From: Bradyrhizobium oligotrophicum S58
Lineage (GTDB): Bacteria; Pseudomonadota; Alphaproteobacteria; Rhizobiales; Xanthobacteraceae
DNA length: 64,000 nt
NCBI RefSeq assembly: GCF_000344805.1
Contig: NC_020453.1
Location: forward strand, 4,993,001 to 5,057,000
Reading direction: 5' to 3'
The notes below the pieces were generated by a model, which was not told the DNA's origin, did not search any database, and saw nothing but the letters and a program-made list of their open reading frames with translations. This document shows positions 1 to 8,343 of the stretch, in pieces; the first letter of the stretch is position 1, and each line of letters opens with the position of its first letter. Made by a program: the position numbers and the translations under genes.

Positions 1-7
1 AAAAAGC

Positions 8-763
8 GTGGACCACTTCGCCGGATTGCTCGCACCGATGGCTCACCAGGCCATGCGCGACGCGCCCCGGCACCAGCAGGACTGGGTGCTGACATCGCCA
101 CCGCTGCAGGGATTGCCGTGCGGCGCCAATCTGGTCTGCCGCGCGGCTTACGGCATGATCGCCAAAGCCCTGCCGCCCGGCATGACCCTGCGCCTCGACG
201 CGATGCAGATTCAGGGCTCCAGGAAACCAATCGACAGCGAGGCCGACTTCAAGGGCTACAACGACTACAGCAAGCACGACCTGAAGACCCGGCAGCACTT
301 TCACTTGGCGCGCGATCAGCCCGCACGCTACGATCTTTCCAACTTCGCAGGCCGCCGCGTAATCTTCGTGAACGACATCAACGTTACCGGCACGCAGCTC
401 GCCGTGATCACGAAGCTTCTGGATGGCGCCGGTGTCGAGCGCCTCGACGTCTTGCTGATCGTGAATGTCGAGCGCCCGATCGGACGCACGTTTCCCCAGA
501 TCGAGAGCGAGATCAACGCTTCGAGCCTCGCCGGTCTCCCGGACTTCATCGCCTTCCTGCGCGATGGCGAATTCGAAGCCACGGGAAAATTGATCTCGCG
601 GCTGCTGTCCCATGATCCGGATGAACTCGCAGCGATCTTCGACGCGCTGCGCCCTTCCGGGCGACGGGTGCTGCATCGCGCGATCCTTCAGGAGGGCCTC
701 TATGGAGGCCGCTTTTTCAAGGAAAGAATGCAGGTGGTCGAGCGGGCCGTTCTCGAAGAATGA
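8..763 (+). CDS. Phosphoribosyltransferase-like protein (possibly 5'-partial)
   Basis: The protein resembles the type I phosphoribosyltransferase fold. A hydrophobic strand followed by N-D-I-N-V-T-G-T (about residues 118-129) fits the PRPP-binding loop, which normally reads two acidic residues, two hydrophobics, then TG. The first position is Asn instead of an acidic residue. The remaining sequence is not a standard purine or pyrimidine salvage enzyme, so substrate and pathway are unknown. The first possible start is a GTG at base 8, but the frame is open to the window edge, so the true start may lie upstream. A VanX-like gene follows 39 bases later on the same strand, suggesting one operon. 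The pairing of a PRTase with a dipeptidase homologue could mean synthesis or salvage of a nucleotide-linked peptide, which is inference only. Confidence 0.55.
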   Translation: MDHFAGLLAPMAHQAMRDAPRHQQDWVLTSPPLQGLPCGANLVCRAAYGMIAKALPPGMTLRLDAMQIQGSRKPIDSEADFKGYNDYSKHDLKTRQHFHLARDQPARYDLSNFAGRRVIFVNDINVTGTQLAVITKLLDGAGVERLDVLLIVNVERPIGRTFPQIESEINASSLAGLPDFIAFLRDGEFEATGKLISRLLSHDPDELAAIFDALRPSGRRVLHRAILQEGLYGGRFFKERMQVVERAVLEE

Positions 764-802
764 ACGATCAGACGATCGGCTGGGGTCCGAGGGAGGCTGG
801 CA

Positions 803-1606
803 ATGACCGCGTCGATTTTCGATCTTGCGTATGAAGTCCCCATCATCAAGCCGAAGGTCTATGCCGGGAGCTATACGCGCATCCCCTTCGACTCGACTGA
901 CCCACGCCGGAACGAGCCTTTGGTCAGGCTGGAAACCGTCGGCGTCGCCTATGAAGCCCATCACGCGCGGACCGACGGCGGCAACTGGCCGTATTTCGGA
1001 GCGGTGCCTGGCGCACGCAAGGATGTCTGGCTGCGCAAGACCGTTGCCGGCATGCTGGCCGACGTCAATGACCTGCTCCGGCCCTACCGCGTCGAGCTGA
1101 TCGTTTGGGATGGATATCGCACGCTCGCCTGCCAGCAAGGCATGTGGGACTTCTTCTATCGCGAAGCAGCTCGAGCGCTGCCCGACGGAACGCCGGCGAC
1201 CTGGCGCGCGCAGGCGCTCAAGCATGCCGTCGATCCCAGCGATTTCAGGGAAGATGATCCGGAAACCTGGCCGACCCATGCGACTGGCGCTGCCGTCGAC
1301 CTGGCGCTGCGCGACCTGCAATCCGGAGATTACTGCGAACTGGGCGGCCGTTTCGAGGACATCAACGACGTCGCCGCTACGGATTATTTCGAGCGGAAAC
1401 TCGCGCGCGGGGAGATCGCTGATGACGACCCCCGACTGAGATATCGGCGCCTGCTCCATTGGGCCATGCTCAGCGCGGGCTTCGAGAACGATCCGTTCAC
1501 GTTCTGGCACTATGATTGGGGTAGCCAGCTCTATGTAAAGATGACGCATGCGCTGCGAGCCGATCCGGTCAAAGCCGCCTGGTACGGCTATATCGCTCCC
1601 CCTTGA
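803..1606 (+). CDS. VanX-like D-Ala-D-Ala dipeptidase family protein (peptidase M15D)
   Basis: VanX-type zinc dipeptidases cleave D-Ala-D-Ala. Family landmarks are visible: G-Y-R at residues 104-106 (the VanX substrate Arg), H159 and D166 in an H-x6-D pattern (first two zinc ligands), and H236 in F-W-H-Y-D (third zinc ligand). In VanX the catalytic base is the Glu three residues before the last His (E-W-W-H). Here that position is Thr (T-F-W-H), so normal activity is doubtful. At 267 residues it is longer than VanX (about 200). The ATG start at 803 has a good GGGAGG upstream. No signal peptide is seen, so it is probably cytoplasmic. It probably shares a transcript with the upstream PRTase-like gene. 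Confidence 0.7.
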   Translation: MTASIFDLAYEVPIIKPKVYAGSYTRIPFDSTDPRRNEPLVRLETVGVAYEAHHARTDGGNWPYFGAVPGARKDVWLRKTVAGMLADVNDLLRPYRVELIVWDGYRTLACQQGMWDFFYREAARALPDGTPATWRAQALKHAVDPSDFREDDPETWPTHATGAAVDLALRDLQSGDYCELGGRFEDINDVAATDYFERKLARGEIADDDPRLRYRRLLHWAMLSAGFENDPFTFWHYDWGSQLYVKMTHALRADPVKAAWYGYIAPP

Positions 1607-1877
1607 GCGTCGCCGCGGTGAACGCCGTATCAGGCGCTCGCACGACATTGTTGGATTTGCGTGGTCTTGGCTCTCCGGTCGGCGCCCAACGTTGACCCCA
1701 CTCGAGAGTCGGCATGTCTTCTATTCCGAATTGCAGCGGCTTGCCGGCGTCGATGTTGGACGTCGACGCATACTGCCGATAAAATGTCTGCAGCGCGACG
1801 GCGACGCCGTCAGACAGGCCGCAGATCACTCTGCCCGGGCCTACTTGATGCGGGACATCGCACGGACGCGTGTCATA

Positions 1878-2421
1878 CGTTTCAGACGGCGGGCATGGCT
1901 GAGCCATCTCGCGGCGATCTCCACCCGAGTTGTGGTCCTAAGTGAACCTCTTCTTCAAGAAGAGGCGCAGGGAAGACCGGGTATCGGCTGATACCCGCGG
2001 TCCGCGTGCAACAAAAAGCACGCGGCAGAACCACAGGTTCAGCCCAATATCCGGCCTTCCCTGCGCGACGGTTTTGCGGGTTATAGGCGCTCTCCCCGGG
2101 GATCGGCTGTCTTGCCCCCGTCGCCAGCGGATCATCATCACCACCGGCTTGGCATCAGCACCGCGATGCCAGGACCACACCATTTCGCCGTCGCATCGCT
2201 CCGTTCGTCGGCCCGGCTGTGACACCAGGCTGCAGAGCAACGCGCCCATCGCATCTCCGGCTCGACGCTCGTGACGATCGCGAAACGTCCCTCTTCAGCG
2301 AGCCGGGATGCGCGGAAATGTGCAGGTGATTTGCCCGACGGTGCAAGTGATAAGTCCGCGACAAACTGGCACGACGGGCAGTCGCCGCATGACGGCCATG
2401 CGGAAAATTGCTCGTCGTGCA
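1878..2421. repeat. Dispersed repeat, copy A
   Basis: About 545 bases that recur at 21589-22140 and 57645-58200 in the same orientation. Copy A is the most diverged at both ends. The shared core begins near a CCTCTTC/GAAGAGG hairpin (1949-1967) and includes a strongly folded segment (1966-2066). The three copies carry no conserved reading frame; overlapping ORFs differ between copies. No transposase is present. It could be a non-autonomous element or a structured RNA-bearing repeat. Confidence 0.85.
1966..2066. other. Conserved folded core of the repeat (three-way-junction-like)
   Basis: An outer stem pairs GCGCAGGGAAGACCGG (from 1966) with CCGGCCTTCCCTGCGC (2051-2066). It encloses two perfect hairpins: GGGTATC/GATACCC (1979-1985 with 1990-1996, loop GGCT) and CCGCGTGC/GCACGCGG (2002-2009 with 2018-2025, loop AACAAAAA). 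Copy B has GGCC where A and C have GACC, which makes its outer stem fully paired. The first loop also changes (GGCT to GACT) while its stem is kept. This suggests the fold is under constraint as RNA or as DNA cruciform. Confidence 0.6.
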
Positions 2422-2665
2422 ATCTGGCCGAGCCCTGTCGGGAAGCAGAGCTGATCAATTGGCCTCGGTCCGTAGCGTCGACAAAGCGCAGCTGCCCACC
2501 GATGTCGGTGACCACCAGCGGTAGGGCACGGCGCTTCGCACCTTGCCCGCCTCGCCGAGCAGGGCGGGCGCTCATCATCCTCCCGCGAATTCGAACCAAG
2601 ACGCTAGAGCGGCGTTGGTGGCAGCCGGACCGAGTGCACATCCGGCGCCAGAACCGGAGGCCGGC

Positions 2666-3016
2666 ATGACTGTCCGCAAATTCGCTTTGACAGACGTTTC
2701 CTTCGCGCGCTCGCCCGGACAGGACGGCGACGTGTTCGCGGCCAATGTCATCGACCAGCGACACGGCGCGCCGGTCAGCATCGGCTACGGGCGTTACGCG
2801 CCCAACCAGAGCCTCGTCGAGACGATCGCCGTGGACGATGTCATGGTGGTGCTCCAGGGGCAGCTGTCGGTCTCTTCCGACGGCAGCACGGTGACCGCCG
2901 GCGCAGGCGAGATCGTACACATGCCGAAGGGCTCCGCCGTCACCATCCGCTCCCATGACGAGGGTGCGGTGACCGCCTACGTCACCTATCCGCATTGGCA
3001 GCAGGCGTCGGGCTGA
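2666..3016 (+). CDS. Small cupin-domain protein (EutQ-like)
   Basis: A 116-residue single-domain cupin. The middle contains the beta-barrel pattern: R-Y-A-P-N-Q, a hydrophobic V-M-V-V-L-Q-G strand, an A-G-E-I-V-H-M-P-K-G turn, and a terminal T-Y-P-H-W. Such cupins are annotated as EutQ-like; the substrate is unknown and few classical metal ligands remain. The ATG at 2666 has GGAGG just upstream. It lies 245 bases after repeat copy A and 10 bases before the broken FAD oxidoreductase copy, so the intact ancestor was probably a cupin-oxidoreductase pair. A frameshifted paralogue is at 58315. Confidence 0.7.
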   Translation: MTVRKFALTDVSFARSPGQDGDVFAANVIDQRHGAPVSIGYGRYAPNQSLVETIAVDDVMVVLQGQLSVSSDGSTVTAGAGEIVHMPKGSAVTIRSHDEGAVTAYVTYPHWQQASG

Positions 3017-3026
3017 CGCCGCCCAC

Positions 3027-3751
3027 CGCAATGGCGGCCAGGCACAGAATGCCTCGGGACGCCTGACGCGCTCGCAATGGATCAAGCGCTGGGGGCTCGA
3101 CATCGCCAAGCGCATGCACGCCGAGGTCACCGAGGGCCTCGAGGCTTTTGAGGAACTGGTGCGATCGAGCCCTGTCGACGTCGAGCCACAGCGCGGCGGT
3201 CACCTCTACATCGCTCACCGCCAGCGCAATCTCGACAAGATCGCAGCGGAATCAAAAGTACTCAACGATGTGTTCGGCTACGCCTCGCACGTGATCTCGC
3301 ATGAGGAACTGGCGAACGACTTCGTCAACGAGGCCGAGGCCGTCGGCGCGGTGCACCGCTTGGAACAGGCGTGCATCCGGCCAAGCTCGCCTTCGGCTAT
3401 CTGCAGATGGCGCGCGCGCTCGGCGCGCGGGTCCATCCCGCAAGCCCGGTCCAGCGCATCGAGCAACGCGACGGGAAGTTCGTGCTGCGCACGCCCGGTG
3501 GCGCTGTCGGTGTGAACGGCGTCGGCATCGCCACCTGCGCCTATACGTCGCTCGGGCTCACGCCAAACTTGTCCGGCCGCTGCATGCCGATCCTGTCGAA
3601 CTCGCTGGTCACACGCACGCTCACCGCGGCCGAACTCACCGACACGCGCACCTTGCGCTTCTACTACCGGCTGCTGCCGGATAACCGGATTCAGATTGGC
3701 AGCCGCAGCGCCATCACGGGTGCCGACGCCACGCATGACCGCCACCTCCAG
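3027..3751 (+). pseudogene. Truncated, frameshifted copy of the FAD oxidoreductase at 37822-39210
   Basis: This stretch matches 38104-38865 of the intact FAD-dependent oxidoreductase gene at high nucleotide identity, on the same strand. It lacks the N-terminal FAD-binding region and the C-terminal third. A 4-base deletion near 3356 shifts the frame after V-G-A-V-H, and a 33-base deletion near 3641 removes 11 codons. Homology stops sharply at CTCCAG (3746-3751), where an oppositely oriented chemoreceptor fragment begins. It is therefore a rearrangement scar and cannot make a working enzyme. Confidence 0.9.
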
Positions 3752-4363
3752 CCGGCCAGGCGAAACGCGACATCGACATTGCGGCTGCGCTTGAATTCGT
3801 CGAAGAAGCCTTGCCCGAAGGTCAGGCCGAACTCGACCGAACCGAGATGCCTGCCGGCCGAGACGATCGGCACCACGCCGCGGAGCCCGAGGCCGGCGAC
3901 GCCGCTCTCGAGCCCGACGATCGGCTTGCGCTCGGCGTTGGCCGCCACCACGGTCTTGCGAAAGCCCGACAGATCGTCGCCGAACTTTGCCGACTGGTGC
4001 ACGCGCAGAAAGGACGTCGCCGGCGGGGTGTGAAACTGAAACTGGTCGACGCCGTAATCGGACTTCATGCTCGCCATGCCCGCGCCGAACAGCCGCATCA
4101 AGGCGTCGCGGTCGTTCTGCGCCATGGCATCCTGGACGGCGGGAATCTTGGCGACCACCGCGCTCATGGCTTCCGCACGGGTCGACTCCAGCTGCAAACG
4201 CAAATTGAAGGCGTCATATTGGGCGTGGAGCTCGCGCTCGTTGGCGCGGTCGATGATGCCGCCGATGATCCACATGGCGACCACGAGCACGAACAAGGCC
4301 GTCGCAGCGGCACCGATCACCAGAGAAGGTGATCCGGGTTCTCAAGCCACCAAACTTCAACAT
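3752..4363 (-). pseudogene. Chemoreceptor (MCP) sensor-domain fragment
   Basis: The reading frame on the minus strand gives a membrane anchor (L-V-I-G-A-A-A-T-A-L-F-V-L-V-V-A-M-W), a helical stretch and a Cache-type sensor segment ending F-G-L-T-F-G-Q-G-F-F-D-E-F-K, as in bacterial methyl-accepting chemotaxis proteins. It lacks the second membrane span, HAMP and signalling domains: it ends at the junction with the FAD-oxidoreductase remnant. The natural start (M-L-K-F-G-G-L-R-T-R, ATG at 4363) is out of frame with the membrane anchor because of an indel near 4320. It is damaged at both ends. Beyond the start, 4364-4557 holds no other gene I can support. Confidence 0.75.
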
Positions 4364-4557
4364 GCAATCCTCGAACGTTGACCGGTGCTCGAGTATTGTA
4401 GCGCTGAAACTAATTATTCCTGAATGAGTCAACCAATGTTGCGAACTAACAGCAAGGGTGCGCAGCGAGGCGAGAGGCCGCCGTCGACACTTCCGCTCCC
4501 GCTCCGTTCCCTGCCGCAAAATCTTTTAGTTGCACGACGATCACAACTCAACAAGGA

Positions 4558-4592
4558 CAGACACTCGGCGCCCTGACGGAGCCGAGTGTCTG
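4558..4592 (-). terminator. Terminator-like hairpin after the rhodanese gene
   Basis: A perfect 12-base stem, CAGACACTCGGC (4558-4569) with GCCGAGTGTCTG (4581-4592), lies 17 bases beyond the 3' end of the minus-strand rhodanese gene. The following sequence is only weakly T-rich, so it may be a rho-independent terminator of modest strength or a 3'-end stabiliser of the YeeE-YedE-rhodanese transcript. Confidence 0.6.
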
Positions 4593-4608
4593 ACGGATCG
4601 GAGAGGGC

Positions 4609-4950
4609 CTAGGCGACAGGACCGCCATGCGCGCGCCAGCGGCTCATGCCGCCGGCATAGTGGCGGATGTCCTGCCGTCCTGCCGCCAACGCCCGCCGCA
4701 ATGCCGTGGCCGAGCGGCCGCCGGCCTGGCAGATCAGAACTACCGGCTTGTCGTGCACAAGACTGTCCGGATCGAAACGCGACAGCGGATGATTGACTGC
4801 GCCCGGAATGTGACCGCCCTTGAACTCGTGCGGCTCGCGGACATCGACGATCACACAGCTGCGCTGCTGATGCGCCTTGACCAGCTCGTCGTGCTCGATG
4901 GCCGGCACGCTGGTCGATCCCGTCAGCTTGTTGAACAATCCTGCCAGCAT
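4609..4950 (-). CDS. Rhodanese-domain sulfurtransferase
   Basis: A 113-residue single-domain rhodanese. It shows V-I-V-D-V-R-E-P-H-E-F near residue 34 and the active-site loop C-Q-A-G-G-R-S near residue 74, with the catalytic Cys that carries a persulfide. There is no signal peptide, so it is cytoplasmic. It is the last gene of a minus-strand group with two YeeE/YedE half-transporters, which suggests it accepts or relays sulfur from imported thiosulfate or sulfane sulfur. Confidence 0.9.
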   Translation of the reverse strand: MLAGLFNKLTGSTSVPAIEHDELVKAHQQRSCVIVDVREPHEFKGGHIPGAVNHPLSRFDPDSLVHDKPVVLICQAGGRSATALRRALAAGRQDIRHYAGGMSRWRAHGGPVA

Positions 4951-4998
4951 TGGATGAACCTTTCGACTGTTGATGAGGACTGGTCGGACGAAAGCCGC

Positions 4999-5556
4999 CT
5001 AGCCCCGCAAGCGCCCCGCCCTCGACTCGGACGCTTCGACCCAGAAGAAGAACGCCCCTGCGCCAATCGCGAGCGCGACGAACCAGACACCATCCGGCAC
5101 GCCGGTGATATCTGGCAGCCGCACCTTGCCGAGCGCCCAGACATTGAGGATGTGGGCCTTCACCCAGTCGAAGCTCAGCGCATAGAGGATCGCGCCGACG
5201 ATCATGCCGAACGCGCCGACCGCGGCATGCACGCTGCCGCTGGCGATCGCGCCGAGCGCAGTGCCGGGGCAATAGCCGTAGACGACCATGCCGATGCCGA
5301 ACAGCGCCGCACCGAGCGCGACGGCCAGCATGTTGGCATCCTTGACGTAGTATTTGGTGTTGCCGGTATCGACCAGCAGCAGCACGCCGATGCCGCCGAC
5401 GACGATCGCGGTGCCCATCACCTTCAAGACCGTGAAGTCGCGCAGCCGGAACTGGTTCTCGATCACGTTGCAACTCGTGACCTTGCCCTGCTGCAGGAGA
5501 TAGCCGAACACGGCGCCCATCAACAGCGGGCCGGCGATGCTCGTCAATGACGTCAT
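4999..5556 (-). CDS. YeeE/YedE-family sulfur transporter, half-size (second half)
   Basis: A 185-residue membrane protein with about five hydrophobic segments and the family motif Y-G-Y-C-P-G-T-A-L-G-A, whose Cys is typical of sulfur-transport YeeE/YedE proteins. K-V-T-S-C-N-V-I near the N-terminus is a second typical Cys site. It lies 10 bases after the partner half at 5567-6118, so the two probably form the equivalent of one full-length transporter. Known relatives import thiosulfate or move sulfane sulfur; the exact substrate here is inferred from the rhodanese and sox context. Confidence 0.85.
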   Translation of the reverse strand: MTSLTSIAGPLLMGAVFGYLLQQGKVTSCNVIENQFRLRDFTVLKVMGTAIVVGGIGVLLLVDTGNTKYYVKDANMLAVALGAALFGIGMVVYGYCPGTALGAIASGSVHAAVGAFGMIVGAILYALSFDWVKAHILNVWALGKVRLPDITGVPDGVWFVALAIGAGAFFFWVEASESRAGRLRG

Positions 5557-5566
5557 GGCCCTTCTC

Positions 5567-6118
5567 CTATGCTTTGCGGAACATGATGCGCGACACCATC
5601 AGGCCGGTCGCGAACATCACGGCGAGGAACAGCCAGCTCGACAGCGCCAGTTGCAGACCGCCTGAAATGCCGTGTCCGCTGGTGCAGCCGCCGGCCAGAC
5701 GCGCGCCATACATGATGACGATGCCGCCGAGAAACGCAGCGACGAAACGCTTGAACACCGACGGACCAAAGCGCTCCCTCCAGACCTCCGGCACCAGCTC
5801 GAGGCGCCAGGTGCCGGAGATGACCGCCGAAAGGAATGCGCCGAGCGGAATGCCGACCAGGAACCAGACGCCATAATCCCATTTCAGCGGCATCGATTTC
5901 CAATAGCTGTTGGCGGCGACAGCGTCGGATCCGATCACCGGCACGGCGAACAGTGACGCGATACGCGAAAACGCCGTCGTCACACCGAGCGGGTCGCCGA
6001 ACCCGGCAAAGGCCACCCAGCTGAGGATGCCGATGCCGGCGCCGACCAGATAAGGCGACCAGTCGATGCGACCGGACTTCCTTGCACCTCCGACCGCGAC
6101 GTCGGTCATGATCGTCAT
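5567..6118 (-). CDS. YeeE/YedE-family sulfur transporter, half-size (first half)
   Basis: A 183-residue membrane protein with the hallmark G-G-C-T-S-G-H-G-I-S-G-G near residue 138 and hydrophobic segments on both sides. It is the first gene of the minus-strand trio with the second half (4999-5556) and the rhodanese. The ATG at 6118 has a GGAGGG upstream; a second in-frame ATG three codons later is possible. A SoxR-type operator lies 65 bases upstream, so the trio is probably induced by reduced sulfur together with the sox genes. Confidence 0.85.
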   Translation of the reverse strand: MTIMTDVAVGGARKSGRIDWSPYLVGAGIGILSWVAFAGFGDPLGVTTAFSRIASLFAVPVIGSDAVAANSYWKSMPLKWDYGVWFLVGIPLGAFLSAVISGTWRLELVPEVWRERFGPSVFKRFVAAFLGGIVIMYGARLAGGCTSGHGISGGLQLALSSWLFLAVMFATGLMVSRIMFRKA

Positions 6119-6182
6119 GACGCCTGTCCTCCCTGCTCGCGCGGCCCGGTGCCGCGATCGACAAGTACGGCACTATATACGT

Positions 6183-6204
6183 ATATTCGAACTTGTGAAT
6201 GTAT
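6183..6204. promoter_or_regulatory. Candidate SoxR operator upstream of the YeeE-rhodanese genes
   Basis: ATTC (6185-6188), eight bases, then GAAT (6197-6200). The ATTC-N8-GAAT form fits ArsR-type persulfide-sensor operators as I recall them for SqrR/BigR. The surrounding sequence is AT-rich, in contrast to its GC-rich setting. A further GAATAT half-site follows near 6211. The same core occurs at 17236, 17938 and 19491. Confidence 0.6.
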
Positions 6205-6499
6205 TTTTGAGAATATCATGCGGCGCGCAGGCTCCGAGACTCCGTCGATCCGGCGCGACTTTGCCGTTGACCGCGGCATCCGAAGCCCAGCCTACCGGGC
6301 TTGCTGCCGCCCCAAACAGGCTCATGACATCGCGCGGCCGACGTCGTGGCCGAACCAAAGATGGGCGAGCCGCTGCGCGGCGAGCAGACAGTGGCGCGTC
6401 CCGAATCCGCATCAGGCATGCGCTGCATTGCTATCCGCGCCGCTGCAGCCGGTCGAGACGGCGCCCCGTCCCTCCCCCGCCACCCGTAGAGGCGGCCTG
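6205..6499. other. Intergenic stretch without a supported gene
   Basis: Between the YeeE-rhodanese promoter and the 3' end of the chemoreceptor gene. I see only open frames without a convincing start, composition or family match, and no transposase, tRNA or strong terminator. Confidence 0.5.
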
Positions 6500-8188
6500 C
6501 TAGGCCGCCCTCACGCCGGTGATGAACTTCGTGACCTCGATGCTCAGCCTCGCACTGTCGCCGGCCAGCGACTTTGCGGCGGCCAGAACCTGCGACGCGG
6601 CGGTGCCGGTATCGACTGCACCACGCTGCACATCCGTGACGTTGGCCGAAACCTGCTGCGTCCCCGAAGCCGCGTGCTGGACGTTGCGCGATATCTCCTG
6701 CGTCGCAGCTCCCTGCTGCTCCACGGCTGCAGCAATCGTCGACGAGATCTCCGACAGCTTCTCGATCGTGATGCTGATCTCCCGGATCGCTCCGACCGAC
6801 TGCTGGGTCGCGGACTGGATGCCCGATATCTGCTGGCCGATCTCGCCGGTGGCCTTGGCCGTCTGCTCGGCCAGCGCCTTGACCTCGGACGCGACCACGG
6901 CAAATCCGCGACCGGCCTCGCCGGCGCGCGCGGCTTCGATCGTTGCATTGAGCGCGAGCAGATTCGTCTGGCCGGCAATCGTATTGATGAGCTCGACCAC
7001 GTCGCCGATACGGGCAGCGGACTTCGAAAGCTCGCTGACCTGCTCATTGGTCTTGCGGGCCTGTGCCACCGCCTCGTTGGCCATGCGCGCAGAATCCTGG
7101 ACCTGTCTGCTGATCTCGTTGACGGATGCGGACAGTTCCTCCGCCGCCGAGGCCACCGACTGCACGTTGTTGCAGGCTTCTTCGGACGCAGCGGAGACGG
7201 ACGTCGCCAGGTTCTGCGCGCGATTGGCCGTATCGCTCAGTCCTCCGGCGTGCCCTTCCAATTTGCTCGACGCGGTCGAGACGGTCTCGACGATCTCGCT
7301 GACCACCGTCTCGAAACGGCCCGTCATCTCGTCAAGCCGCCGACTGCGATCCAGCTTCACCTCCGCCTCCCTCGACGCAATATTGTCGGCTACCTTCTTG
7401 GCGATCAACGCGACCTTGAAGACCTCCAGGGCGTCGGCCATCATGCCGACTTCGGTCTTCTGGCCGCGATACGGAATCTCCGTCGCCAGGTTGCCCTCGC
7501 CGAGCGCTTGCATGGGTCGGATGATCGAGGCGATACACCTGGAAATGTCACGAACGAACCAGCTTCCGATCCCGATGCCAGCGAAGACCGCAAGCGCGAT
7601 GATCGTCGACATCAGTGTGAATGCCTGGGCGTAGCCATCGGCGGCGACCTTCGTCTCCGCGTCGGCGCCACGATTGTTGAGCTCGATGGACTTCTTCAGA
7701 TATTCATCCGACTGATTGGCGATGCTCCGGACCGTCTTGTTGAACAGATCACTCGCCTGCTTGGTCGCATTACCGTTCCCAGCGCGCAGAACGTCGAGCA
7801 CGCCATCCGCCGTCTTCAAATATTGCTCCCAGGCTCGCGACCAGCTCTCGAACAGGTCACGATCCTCAGCCGACGAGATCATCGCTTCATAGGAGCGACG
7901 CGCCGTCGTGATGGCCGCAAGCGTCGCCTTCATGTTGCGATCGAGGTTATCTCTTTCTTCGGCCGTGTCGGCGGTCATATAGGCGCGGAGCTGCGCGCGA
8001 TTGAGATTGATACCGGAGCGCAACTCGCCGAGCACGCGGACGCTCGGCAGCCAGTTCTTGGCAATCTGTTCGGTATGCGTGTTGGTCGTCTGCATGCCGC
8101 GGACTGCCAGCAATCCTACCACGGCCATGGCCACTAGCAGCAGCGCAATGACGATGGCCATCTTTGCTCGAATTGAGAGTTGTGACAT
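6500..8188 (-). CDS. Methyl-accepting chemotaxis protein
   Basis: A transmembrane chemoreceptor of about 562 residues. In order it has a first membrane span ([17 protein letters not shown]), a periplasmic four-helix-bundle type sensor of about 150 residues, a second span, a HAMP linker, and a cytoplasmic signalling domain with the conserved hairpin [23 protein letters not shown] chose the ATG at 8188 (M-S-Q-L-S-I-R-A-K); the frame extends upstream to 8266, but that leader is not hydrophobic or conserved-looking. It sits inside the sulfur-oxidation island between YeeE/YedE genes. It could guide movement toward thiosulfate or another sulfur donor, but the ligand is not shown by the sequence. 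Confidence 0.9.
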   Translation of the reverse strand: MSQLSIRAKMAIVIALLLVAMAVVGLLAVRGMQTTNTHTEQIAKNWLPSVRVLGELRSGINLNRAQLRAYMTADTAEERDNLDRNMKATLAAITTARRSYEAMISSAEDRDLFESWSRAWEQYLKTADGVLDVLRAGNGNATKQASDLFNKTVRSIANQSDEYLKKSIELNNRGADAETKVAADGYAQAFTLMSTIIALAVFAGIGIGSWFVRDISRCIASIIRPMQALGEGNLATEIPYRGQKTEVGMMADALEVFKVALIAKKVADNIASREAEVKLDRSRRLDEMTGRFETVVSEIVETVSTASSKLEGHAGGLSDTANRAQNLATSVSAASEEACNNVQSVASAAEELSASVNEISRQVQDSARMANEAVAQARKTNEQVSELSKSAARIGDVVELINTIAGQTNLLALNATIEAARAGEAGRGFAVVASEVKALAEQTAKATGEIGQQISGIQSATQQSVGAIREISITIEKLSEISSTIAAAVEQQGAATQEISRNVQHAASGTQQVSANVTDVQRGAVDTGTAASQVLAAAKSLAGDSARLSIEVTKFITGVRAA

Positions 8189-8343
8189 CTCGCGCGCCTT
8201 TGATTGCAGCAGCATTTCGTATCGGTCCACCGCATGATGGCGCCGCATTGCTCGTGAGAGTAACATTGAACCTTCGAAAATTGGTTAATGGAGCAACCGC
8301 GGAGTACATAGCAAGCTGGCGCCGAGGCCTGCTATGCGGTGAT

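Noticed and set aside
2138..3130. 330-residue minus-strand frame across repeat A and the cupin
   Set aside because: It spans repeat, intergenic and antisense cupin sequence, and is not kept in the other repeat copies.
6149..8137. 662-residue plus-strand frame
   Set aside because: It lies opposite the chemoreceptor gene, which has full domain structure. The frame is an Arg/Asp-rich shadow of a high-GC gene.
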